Positions 25,139 through 33,154 of a stretch of 34,565 nt of DNA are shown piece after piece. Made by a program: the position numbers and the translations under genes. The DNA is from Actinomycetota bacterium (GTDB lineage Bacteria; Actinomycetota; Actinomycetes; Actinomycetales; Microbacteriaceae): contig JAUZFP010000038.1 in assembly GCA_030838475.1 (NCBI GenBank), positions 1 to 34,565 of the forward strand. The letters are read 5' to 3'. Position 1 is the stretch's first letter, and each line of letters begins with the position of its first letter. Below the pieces are notes generated by a model that was given only the letters and a program-made list of their open reading frames with translations, did no database searches and was not told where the DNA came from.

Positions 25139-26503
25139 TTAGTTCGATAGGTAGTTGAGCAGATCGGTGCGGGTGAGAACGGCGACGGGCTTGCCATCAT
25201 CGACGACGAGTAGCGCCGTCGCGGTGGAGAGCGCCTTACGCGCCTGGGTAACCGATTCGTGCACTCCGATCAAACCGAGCGGGGCACCCACGAATTCCGC
25301 AATCGAGTCGGTCATGTTCGCTGACCCGCTGAACACCAGCTCCACCAGGGCGCCCTCGGCGAGCGCGCCGACGACCTCTCCGATCACAACGGGCGGTTCG
25401 GCGGTGAGCACCGGAAGCTGGGAGACGTCGTGCTTCGCCATGATCTGGATGGCGTCGCGAACCGTGTCCGACGGATGCGCGTGCACTAGGTCGGGCATCT
25501 CGCCCGACTTGAGGCGGATGAGGTCCGCGACCGTGCGCTCGTCCGAGACCTGTGTGAAACCGTAGGACTGCATCCACTGCTCGTTGAAAACCTTGCCGAG
25601 GTAGCCGCGTCCACCATCCGGAAGCAGCACGACCACCACGTCGTCCTCCCCGAGATCCGCCGCGAGCTTGAGCGCCGACGCGACCGCGAGTCCACTGGAC
25701 CCGCCGACGAGGAGGCCCTCCTCGCGCGCCAGGCGCAGGGTCAGGTCGAAGGACTCGGCGTCGGATGAGGCGATGATCCCGTCGACGACGGTCGGGTCGT
25801 ACGCGCTCGGCCAGAAGTCCTCGCCGACGCCCTCGACGAGGTACGGGCGACCCGTTCCGCCGGAGTACACCGATCCCTCCGGATCGGCGCCGATGATTTG
25901 TACCTTGCCGTCGGAGACCTCCTTGAGGTACTTGCCGACACCCGAGATCGTACCGCCGGTGCCGACGCCGGCGACGAAATGGGTGACCTTACCGTCGGTG
26001 TCACGCCAGATCTCCGGGCCGGTCGACTCGTAGTGGCTCAGCGGTCCGTTCGGGTTCGAGTACTGGTCCGGCTTGAACGCGCCGGGGATCTCCCGGGCGA
26101 GCCGATCACTTACGGAGTAGTAGGACTCCGGGCTGTCGGGAGCCACGGATGTCGGCGTCACGACGATCTCGGCTCCGTACGCCTTCAGCACGTTGCGCTT
26201 CTCCTCGCCGACCTTGTCGGGGAGCACGAACACGCAGCGGTAGCCGCGCTGCTGGGCGACCAGCGCCAGCCCGATACCGGTGTTTCCGCTGGTTGGTTCG
26301 ACGATGGTTCCGCCCGGCTTCAGCTTGCCCTCGGCCTCCGCGGCGTCGATAATCCTGGCCGCGATGCGGTCCTTGGAGGACCCGCCCGGGTTCAGGTATT
26401 CGACCTTCACGAGAATCGTGGGCTTGTAGCCCTTGGCGATGCTCGTCAGTCGCACGAGGGGGGTGTTGCCGATCAGGTCGAGCACCGAGTTCGCGTACTT
26501 CAT
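25139..26503 (-). CDS. cbs: Cystathionine beta-synthase with C-terminal CBS domains
   Basis: 454 residues. The PLP fold-type II domain (1-310) has the lysine Lys44 in NPGGSSKDR, the substrate loop PTSGNTGIGLALVA and the phosphate-binding GVGTGGTISGVG. Two CBS motifs follow (about 335-454, ending AVLTRTDLLNYLSN), as in actinobacterial and human enzymes and unlike CysK/CysM. It condenses homocysteine with serine (or acetylserine) to cystathionine; the CBS pair may sense an adenosyl ligand. An inverted repeat, CTCAAT...ATTGAG (26510-26534), stands just before the ATG and could be an operator or the end of the NUDIX transcript. Confidence 0.93.
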   Translation of the reverse strand: MKYANSVLDLIGNTPLVRLTSIAKGYKPTILVKVEYLNPGGSSKDRIAARIIDAAEAEGKLKPGGTIVEPTSGNTGIGLALVAQQRGYRCVFVLPDKVGEEKRNVLKAYGAEIVVTPTSVAPDSPESYYSVSDRLAREIPGAFKPDQYSNPNGPLSHYESTGPEIWRDTDGKVTHFVAGVGTGGTISGVGKYLKEVSDGKVQIIGADPEGSVYSGGTGRPYLVEGVGEDFWPSAYDPTVVDGIIASSDAESFDLTLRLAREEGLLVGGSSGLAVASALKLAADLGEDDVVVVLLPDGGRGYLGKVFNEQWMQSYGFTQVSDERTVADLIRLKSGEMPDLVHAHPSDTVRDAIQIMAKHDVSQLPVLTAEPPVVIGEVVGALAEGALVELVFSGSANMTDSIAEFVGAPLGLIGVHESVTQARKALSTATALLVVDDGKPVAVLTRTDLLNYLSN

Positions 26504-26546
26504 GGTGCGCTCAATCTACCAGCGGCAAATTGAGTGTTACGGAGCC

Positions 26547-26981
26547 TTAGGTGTTGGTGCGATTCAGGATCGCGGACGACATCGTCAGGATGTACGGCCG
26601 CATCACCTTGCTGGTCAGCGGTGCGAGGGCGACGTCGTCGATACTCACCGGATCGATCCAGCGCAGCTCCTCGATCTCGGATGCGACGACGCCCTCCGTC
26701 TCGATGACGGTGAAGTGGACGTCGCAGTCGACCATGTGGCCGATCTCGTTCGCGGCCTTCGCCGAGAAGCGCCCGACGTACTGGAAATCGTTCGCGGTCA
26801 GCTCGAAGCCCAGCTCCTCGCGAAGCTCGCGGCTGAGCGCATCCTCGCCGGTCTCGCCCTCCTCGAACTTGCCACCCGGCTGCATGAAGGTCTCGGTGTC
26901 GCGCTTGCGTACGAGAAGCAACTGCCCGGCGGCGTTGAGGATGACCGCGGCGACAATCCTGATCACCGGGGTTTCCGTCAT
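26547..26981 (-). CDS. NUDIX hydrolase
   Basis: 144-residue NUDIX pyrophosphohydrolase. The NUDIX box GKFEEGETGEDALSRELREE, continuing LGF (about residues 37-59), matches the consensus GX5EX7REUXEEXGU at every position. It follows VILNAAGQLLLVRKRDTETF. The substrate is not evident; MutT-like clean-up of oxidised nucleotides or a sugar-nucleotide substrate are both possible. The ATG at 26981 lies two bases after the stop of the small membrane-protein gene. The frame extends much further upstream, but only as shadow of that gene. Confidence 0.9.
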   Translation of the reverse strand: MTETPVIRIVAAVILNAAGQLLLVRKRDTETFMQPGGKFEEGETGEDALSRELREELGFELTANDFQYVGRFSAKAANEIGHMVDCDVHFTVIETEGVVASEIEELRWIDPVSIDDVALAPLTSKVMRPYILTMSSAILNRTNT

Positions 26982-26983
26982 GG

Positions 26984-27460
26984 CTATCGACCCTTCATCG
27001 CGGCCGCAAGTATTTCCGCGCGACGCTGCAGAACAATTCTCCGACTTGAACCGAAATACAGGTAGGACAGGATTGCGGCGAGGACGGCGTTGATGAGCAG
27101 GGCCGGAAGATCGACGACATCCTTGTGGGCGAGCGTCGACGCGGTGAGGCCGACGTAGCCGACGGCACTGAAGATTGCGACGAAGGCGCACAGGGAACCG
27201 AGCACCAGGCCGGCCGGCACTCGGGCGGTCATCCGCCACCAGGCTCGCGGCGAATTGTCCTCGTCCGGCCCGCGGAACGCCCGAGCGCCGAGGATGACCA
27301 GGACGAACGCGAGCGTGCTGCGCAGGATGCCTCCGCCGCCCGGACCGACAGGAATCGCGGCGACCAGATAGACGAGCGCACAGGACGCGAGAACATACGC
27401 GAGCTTCACGTACCACGGTCGAATTCGCGGAGGGCCGCCGGGAGTTGTCTGGTTCGTCAT
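26984..27460 (-). CDS. Small four-helix membrane protein of unknown function
   Basis: 158 residues with four hydrophobic segments: LAYVLASCALVYLVAAIPVG, STLAFVLVILGARAF, VPAGLVLGSLCAFVAIFSAVGYVGLTA and LPALLINAVLAAILSYLYFG. The C-terminus is basic (SSRRIVLQRRAEILAAAMKGR). I do not recognise a family. The ATG at 27460 gives a natural N-terminus (MTNQTTPGG); the longer upstream frame is shadow of the channel gene. It is coupled to the NUDIX gene by a two-base gap. The 71 bp before it, 27461-27531, is its only promoter space and shows nothing clear. Confidence 0.75.
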   Translation of the reverse strand: MTNQTTPGGPPRIRPWYVKLAYVLASCALVYLVAAIPVGPGGGGILRSTLAFVLVILGARAFRGPDEDNSPRAWWRMTARVPAGLVLGSLCAFVAIFSAVGYVGLTASTLAHKDVVDLPALLINAVLAAILSYLYFGSSRRIVLQRRAEILAAAMKGR

Positions 27461-27531
27461 CGCGACCAATCTAACCCGCCTGCCGGGCCGCCATGGGTCC
27501 GAAGTTGTTGATCCCGACCTCGAATCGCGAG

Positions 27532-28965
27532 CTACGCGATCATGCTCGAGTCTTCGGTCTCCGCCACGCCGACCGCCTTCAGCGCTGCATCGGCGAGCGC
27601 CCTGCGGTGGTCGAGCTCGACCCCGATGTCGCGGGCGAGATCCGGTCGGGTCTTGACCAGGGTGTCGAGCACCGCCACGGGAACCTTGAGCACCTCGACA
27701 TCGGTGAGGGCAACCGCAGTGGTGACGACCGGCTGACGCGTCAGCGCGGTCAATCCGAGCACGCTCGCGTGGGACAGAGTCTCGATGACGATATCCCCGC
27801 CCTGCGCCGGATAGGTGAGGGAGGCGGTTCCGTTGATGATGTAGCGCATCGCATCCGGCACCAGCATCGGCCGCTGCATGATCTCGCCCTCGCCATAGCG
27901 CTCGATCGAGACCGATTCGGCGAGAGTCTCGATGTCGGCCGTCGCCAGATACAGGGCGCCCGCGAACGTTTTCACCGCGTCGACCAGTCGCTCCGGGGTC
28001 TGGAACGGATCGCCCCACTCCTTATCCAGGTGCAGGCCGGCGCGACGTGCCGCGTACCAGAGCCGGGTGTTGAACATCCGGATCGACTTTCCATTGAGCG
28101 CCGGGCTCGTGATCGGGATCTCGACCTCGTACTTGCCTTTACCCCACGTCGAGATCGTCGCGGACTGGCCGGGGTAGATCATCGGCAGGCTGTTCGCGGT
28201 CTGGTCGCAGACGTCCATGACCAGCTGCGGCGGGTCCTCGTTCGCGAAGTGGACGTAGATGTCGTTGGTGAAGGGTCCGTCACCCTTCGTGATGTTGAGG
28301 AACGTGCTGTCGGCGAGCGACGAGTTCGGAACGATGAGCAGCCCATTGACGGTCATCAGGTGCACCGACCTCCAGTTGACCTCGACCACCTGGCCGCGCA
28401 CGCCATCCACGACTATCCACTCGTCGATCTCGAAGGGCGCCTCCGAGAGCAACAGGAGTCCGCTGACCACACCACCGACCGCGTTCTGCAGCGCGAGACC
28501 GATCACGATCGAGCCGACACCGAGCGCCGCGAACAGCCCACCGACGTCCGCATGCCACACGACCGAGAACAGCACACCGAGACAAACAACGATCAGGATG
28601 ACCCGGACGACTTCGATGAAGATGGAGGGCACCCTGCTGCGCCAGCTGCCCGTTTTCGCCGTTTCGAAGATGACGAGGTTCAGTCCGCCGAGGAGCGCGA
28701 GGATGACCAGGAATCCGAAGATGGTGGCGACGATGCGAACCCAGTTGACCGTCGGCGACCCGACGTCCGCGGTCTGCGCGAGAAGCAGCAGCAGTGCGCC
28801 GGTCGGTGCGACGAAGTTACGAAGAAGGAGTACCACGCGGGTACCGTGAGCACCGCTGCGCACGAGCGCCCCGTGCAGTTCCGTGAGGACAATCATCACG
28901 ATCGGCAGGCCGACCACCACGATGATTGCGGGGACGAACCAGGACTGGGTGACGAAATCAAACAC
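27532..28965 (-). CDS. MscS-family channel with C-terminal cyclic-nucleotide-binding domain
   Basis: 477 residues. Four hydrophobic helices (about 10-28, 43-65, 76-100, 112-137) precede the pore helix GGLFAALGVGSIVIGLALQNAVGG (142-165), rich in Gly and Ala like MscS TM3. The MscS beta domain follows: EAPFEIDEWIVVDGVRG, then VPNSSLADSTFLN. The C-terminal domain (about 348-460) has the cNMP-binding-domain pattern, but its phosphate-binding cassette is altered: Gly404 is followed by Leu405 instead of Glu, and Val413 stands where Arg is expected. The ATG at 28965 overlaps the cyclase gene by eight bases. Family knowledge (bCNG channels) suggests nucleotide gating; whether this one binds cAMP is doubtful. 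Confidence 0.9.
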   Translation of the reverse strand: MFDFVTQSWFVPAIIVVVGLPIVMIVLTELHGALVRSGAHGTRVVLLLRNFVAPTGALLLLLAQTADVGSPTVNWVRIVATIFGFLVILALLGGLNLVIFETAKTGSWRSRVPSIFIEVVRVILIVVCLGVLFSVVWHADVGGLFAALGVGSIVIGLALQNAVGGVVSGLLLLSEAPFEIDEWIVVDGVRGQVVEVNWRSVHLMTVNGLLIVPNSSLADSTFLNITKGDGPFTNDIYVHFANEDPPQLVMDVCDQTANSLPMIYPGQSATISTWGKGKYEVEIPITSPALNGKSIRMFNTRLWYAARRAGLHLDKEWGDPFQTPERLVDAVKTFAGALYLATADIETLAESVSIERYGEGEIMQRPMLVPDAMRYIINGTASLTYPAQGGDIVIETLSHASVLGLTALTRQPVVTTAVALTDVEVLKVPVAVLDTLVKTRPDLARDIGVELDHRRALADAALKAVGVAETEDSSMIA

Positions 28966-31135
28966 GGGTCGTCTTCTCCAGGTCGAGCCGCCAGATCCGG
29001 ATCTCCCCCTGCGAGGTGTCGAGCGTGCCCGCCTTGACGACGACGACCGTGTCCGGCATCTTGTCGACGACGCGCTGGGTCATCATGATGCCGTCGATCT
29101 CCGCGTCCCCCTGCAAACGGAATGCCAGGTTGACGGTGTCGCCCCACAGGTCGTAGATGATGCGGGACTTACCCACAAGTCCGCTGGTTGCCGACCCGGT
29201 GTCGATGCCGGCATGGATGGTGAGCTTCGCGCCGTTCTGCGCACTGAACCGGTCGAGCACCTTCTGCGCCTCGATCGCGAACGCGACCATCCGGCGGGCG
29301 TTGTCGACGCGTGGGATCGTCATGCCGCAGCTGGCGAGGTAGCCGTGTCGCGTAGTCCGGACGCGCTCCACGCCGTGCTTCTCCGCAACATCGTCGAGAC
29401 TGTGCAGCAGGTCGTTGAGTTGCGTGAGCCCCTTCTCGGTGCCGAGCGTCGCCGCGTACTCCTCATAGCCGTCGATGTCGGCGTAGAAGACGGTCACCTC
29501 ACCGTGGTCCTGCGCGATGGTCGTCGCACCGTTCAGGAACTTCTTCGCCACCGGCTCCGGCATGAGCGAAAGCAGCAGCTGCTCGTGCTCCTGTTCCTTC
29601 GCCTCAAGCAGGGCCTGCTTGGTTTGGAGGCTGAGGCTCATGCTGTTGAAGGCGTTACCGAGCTCAACGAACTCGTCGCTGTGGCCGACGGCGACCTGCA
29701 CGCCGAGTTCGCCCGCGGAGATGCGCTGCGCATCCACTCGGAGTCGGCGCAACGGAGTCACGATGATCTGCGAGAACAGCAGGGCGAGCAGGCACACGAT
29801 CAGGGCTATGACCGCGACGGTCAGCCCGAGATCGCGCGCGAAGACCGCCGACGGCGCGTACGCCTCGTCACGATCGATCTGCGCGACGATGACCCAGTTC
29901 ACCCCGTCGACCGCGAGCGGCGCATAGGCGGAGATCACCTGCCCGCCGAGATAACCCGGCGCGGTGACGACTCCGGTCTTGCCCTCGAGCGCCTTCGCGA
30001 CGGCCTGCGTGCGAGCGGGCTGCACCAGCAGAACGCTGTGGGATGCGACGGCCTTAGCCACCTGCGCTGCCGGCAAACCGGCCGAGCGTGCATCCCTGCT
30101 GTAAAGCTTTGGGTCCTCGAGCAGTTCGCGCGAGGATGACCGCAGAAGCTGGTCGTCTCCGACGAGGTACGTCTCGCCCGTCGCGCCGAGCCCGTCGGCC
30201 TTCCAGTCGCGGTTGTCGGTCATCACGGCGTCGAGACGCGCGGTCGGCAGCTGCACGGCGAGCGCGCCGAGAACCGTCCCGTTGGACACGACCGGGGCGA
30301 CGGCCCAGCCGGTGGGCGCGTCCAGTTCTGGGGCGAACCGCTCGTAGTCGCTCAGGTTGACGGAATCCGGCAGGTTGCTGTTCATCGCGCTTGACCACGC
30401 GGTCGCCAGCTCCGACTGGGCGTACGGTCCGCGGGTGAGGCTGGTGCCGAGGTCGACGCCCTTCTTGGCCGAGTAGACGATGTCCCCGTTGGCGCTGATG
30501 AGGATGGCGTCACCATAGCCCTCGAGCGTCGTCATCCGGCGGAAGTAGTCCTGGTAGCGGGCGTTGGCCGCGCTCCAGTCGCTGCCGTCGCCCGGGTCCC
30601 CAGCGGCGAGCGCTGCGGCCGGTGTCGCGAAGGTGATCGTGTAGTTGGCCTGCAGGTAGCGAGCCGCGGGGCCGCTCGGCACGAACGTGGATGGGTCGAC
30701 GATCGAGCCGGTCGCCCTGGCCAGTCGCGGGGCGAACTGGTCCGTGAAGTACGCGGTCAGCGCCGACGACTGATCGTCGGTGATCTTCGACTTGCCGAGG
30801 GCGTCGAATCCCGCGCTGAACGCCCGTGTCGCGCCAATGACACTGTCGCCGTGCGCGCTCAGCACCAGCGAATGCTCCATGGTGGTGAACAGTGTGTGCA
30901 CCTGATCGATCCGGGAGTCGCGCACCTGCACCAGGTTGTTGTTGGCCTGCGTGCTCAACAGCCCACTGCCGTTTTGGTAGCCGATCGCCGCCACCACGAG
31001 CGCCCCGATGATGCTGACCAGGAGCAGCATGATGAGGATCGAGGAACGGATGCTCAGTCCGCTGCGACGGGCTCGCCCCTGACCATCCGGGATCGCCGGC
31101 GCCACCTGGGGCGACACGACATTTCCGGTGGACAA
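28958..31135 (-). CDS. Membrane-bound class III cyclase with dCache-like sensor and HAMP domain
   Basis: 725 residues: a transmembrane helix (33-52), a large extracellular region of dCache type (about 55-430), a second helix (437-459), HAMP (460-510), a linker with LLLSLMPEPVAKKFL, and the cyclase domain (545-725). The first metal Asp553 is in FYADIDGY; Asp662 (adenine choice), Asn669 and Arg673 in YDLWGDTVNLAFRL are present. At the block usually KIKTIGD it reads RVRTTRH: Lys is Arg593 and the second metal Asp is His597. Activity may be weak, altered or absent. TTG at 31135 is the start because GAGGAG stands seven bases upstream. Its stop overlaps the channel gene. Confidence 0.88.
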   Translation of the reverse strand: MSTGNVVSPQVAPAIPDGQGRARRSGLSIRSSILIMLLLVSIIGALVVAAIGYQNGSGLLSTQANNNLVQVRDSRIDQVHTLFTTMEHSLVLSAHGDSVIGATRAFSAGFDALGKSKITDDQSSALTAYFTDQFAPRLARATGSIVDPSTFVPSGPAARYLQANYTITFATPAAALAAGDPGDGSDWSAANARYQDYFRRMTTLEGYGDAILISANGDIVYSAKKGVDLGTSLTRGPYAQSELATAWSSAMNSNLPDSVNLSDYERFAPELDAPTGWAVAPVVSNGTVLGALAVQLPTARLDAVMTDNRDWKADGLGATGETYLVGDDQLLRSSSRELLEDPKLYSRDARSAGLPAAQVAKAVASHSVLLVQPARTQAVAKALEGKTGVVTAPGYLGGQVISAYAPLAVDGVNWVIVAQIDRDEAYAPSAVFARDLGLTVAVIALIVCLLALLFSQIIVTPLRRLRVDAQRISAGELGVQVAVGHSDEFVELGNAFNSMSLSLQTKQALLEAKEQEHEQLLLSLMPEPVAKKFLNGATTIAQDHGEVTVFYADIDGYEEYAATLGTEKGLTQLNDLLHSLDDVAEKHGVERVRTTRHGYLASCGMTIPRVDNARRMVAFAIEAQKVLDRFSAQNGAKLTIHAGIDTGSATSGLVGKSRIIYDLWGDTVNLAFRLQGDAEIDGIMMTQRVVDKMPDTVVVVKAGTLDTSQGEIRIWRLDLEKTTRV

Positions 31136-31206
31136 GTACGGACTCCTCGGGGACTGAGCAGGCTAGCTGACCAGAGCCTATCGAGTGCGGGCACAATCCC
31201 GACAGG

Positions 31207-33087
31207 CTAGTGCGCGCTGAGCGTCCCGGCCTGCTCGGCGAACAGTCGCGAGTACTCGCCGCCGGCCGCGAGGAGCGACGAGTGGGTGCCGGTCTCGACG
31301 ATCTCGCCGCCCTGAACAACAAAGATGACGTCCGCGCCGATGACCGTCGAAAGGCGGTGGGCGATCGCAATCGTGGTGCGTCCCCGAGCGGCCTCGTCGA
31401 GGGCCGACTGCACGATGCGCTCCGAGATGGTGTCGAGTGCGCTCGTCGCCTCATCGAGGATGAGCACGGGTGGGTCCTTAAGCAGAACGCGAGCAATTGC
31501 GACCCGCTGCTTCTCTCCACCGCTGAGCCGGTAGCCGCGCTCGCCGACGACAGTGTCGTAGCCGAGCGGGAAGCTGACGATGGTGTCGTGGATATTCGCG
31601 GCACGTGCCGCGGCGACCAGTTCGTCGTCCGTCGCATCCGGTTTCGAGTACCGAAGGTTCTCCGCGATGGTCGCGTGGAAGAGATAGGTCTCCTGGCTGA
31701 CGATTCCGATGTTGCGCACCAGGCTGTCCTGCTGGAGTTCGCGCACGTCGTCGCCGGCGAAGACGACACGACCGGCCTCGACATCGTGGAATCGAGGGAT
31801 GAGGTACGAGACCGTCGTCTTGCCCGCCCCCGATGGTCCGACAAATGCCGCGTATTGCCCGGGCTCGATCGCGAACGAGACCGACTTGAGCGTGGGTGGC
31901 GTCTCCTGGCCAGCATCCGGATACCTGAACACGACGTTGTCGAACGCGACCGTTCCGACCTCTGCGGCGTTGACCGGGCGAGCGTTCGCACGGTCGACGA
32001 TCGCCGGGTGCAGGTCGAGGTACTCGAAGATTCGGGCGAAGAGCGCCTGCGAGGTCTGCAGGTCGAGCGCGACCCGCAGCAGGCCCATCAGCGGGAAGGT
32101 CACCCGCGCCTGCACGGTTGTGAACGCGACGATCGTTCCGGCCGTGACCGCGACGTTGTGGGTGATGAGCCAGGCCGCGACGAGGTAGATGACGGCCGGG
32201 ATGACGGAGAGGAAGATACCGACCATCGCGAAGAACCACTGGCCGCTCATCTGCTGGCGAACCTGCAGGGCGATCTGGTTCTGGTTCTCGGCCTCGTACC
32301 GTGCAATCTCGGCGGGCTGCTGGTTGAAGCTCTTCGCCAGCAGGATTCCGCTGACGCTCAGAGCCTCCTGCGTGATCGCGCTCATGTCGCTCAGCGACTC
32401 CTGCGTCTTGGTGGCGATGCGCGCGCGCACCTGCCCAACCCTGCGCTGCGCAACAACGAGAACCGGGAGCAGGATGACGGCGACGATCGTCATCTGCCAG
32501 CTCAGGATGATCATCGAGACCAGTGCCGCGATGACGGTCACCGTGTTTCCGATGACGCTCGAAATCGTGTTGTTGAGCACGCCCGCGACGCCGCCGACGT
32601 CGTTCTGCAGCCGGGACTGGATGACACCGGTCTTCGTCTTGGTGAAAAACGCGAGCTCCATGCGCTGGAGGTGGGTAAACAGCCGGATGCGGAGCGCACC
32701 CATGACGGAGTTGCCGACGGTCGCCGTGAGGTAGGTCTGCCACACGCCGAGCCCGGCCGAGAGAATCCAGAGTCCGACCATGATCGAGACCAGCGTCACC
32801 AGAACGGGAACATTAGGTTGGCCGTGCTTCGGGAACAACCCGACGTCAAACAGCTGGCGAGTAAGAAGGGGCGGCGCGACGCTCAGTGCCGCGCTGACCA
32901 GTACGAGCGCGATGGTGATCGAGAGGGCGAGCCGGTAGGGAACAAAGAGTTCGCCGATGCGACGCAGGAGGTGCTCGACCTTTGGGGCGCTGGCGTTGAG
33001 TTCGCGCTGAGACTTCACATCGCCGAAAGCGAGCCGTCCGCGGCCACCACCGCCGCCTCGGCCACCACCACCACCATGCATGCTCAC
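31207..33087 (-). CDS. ABC half-transporter (fused membrane and ATPase domains), exporter type
   Basis: 626 residues. A Gly/Arg-rich N-terminus (MHGGGGGRGGGGGRGR) precedes six transmembrane helices (about 50-330) and an ATPase domain with Walker A GPSGAGKTT, a Q-loop GIVSQETYLFHATIAENL, signature LSGGEKQR, Walker B LILDEATSALD and switch His in IAHRLST. The architecture is MsbA/multidrug-like; such proteins export lipids, peptides or drugs, working as homodimers or with a partner. No partner half-transporter is adjacent. The GTG at 33087 has AGGG seven bases upstream; an ATG two codons later is the alternative. The 71 bp after it separates it from the cyclase gene. Confidence 0.93.
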   Translation of the reverse strand: MSMHGGGGGRGGGGGRGRLAFGDVKSQRELNASAPKVEHLLRRIGELFVPYRLALSITIALVLVSAALSVAPPLLTRQLFDVGLFPKHGQPNVPVLVTLVSIMVGLWILSAGLGVWQTYLTATVGNSVMGALRIRLFTHLQRMELAFFTKTKTGVIQSRLQNDVGGVAGVLNNTISSVIGNTVTVIAALVSMIILSWQMTIVAVILLPVLVVAQRRVGQVRARIATKTQESLSDMSAITQEALSVSGILLAKSFNQQPAEIARYEAENQNQIALQVRQQMSGQWFFAMVGIFLSVIPAVIYLVAAWLITHNVAVTAGTIVAFTTVQARVTFPLMGLLRVALDLQTSQALFARIFEYLDLHPAIVDRANARPVNAAEVGTVAFDNVVFRYPDAGQETPPTLKSVSFAIEPGQYAAFVGPSGAGKTTVSYLIPRFHDVEAGRVVFAGDDVRELQQDSLVRNIGIVSQETYLFHATIAENLRYSKPDATDDELVAAARAANIHDTIVSFPLGYDTVVGERGYRLSGGEKQRVAIARVLLKDPPVLILDEATSALDTISERIVQSALDEAARGRTTIAIAHRLSTVIGADVIFVVQGGEIVETGTHSSLLAAGGEYSRLFAEQAGTLSAH

Positions 33088-33154
33088 CGAATTACCCTAA
33101 GCGCTTCGGCTGACCCGGAAATGCGGGGAACCGAACGCCCGCAGCGAACAGGCG

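Noticed and set aside
26504-26546. SAM or other riboswitch before cbs-metB
   Set aside because: Only 43 bases separate the NUDIX stop from cbs, too short for a known SAM riboswitch; only a 6-bp inverted repeat is present.
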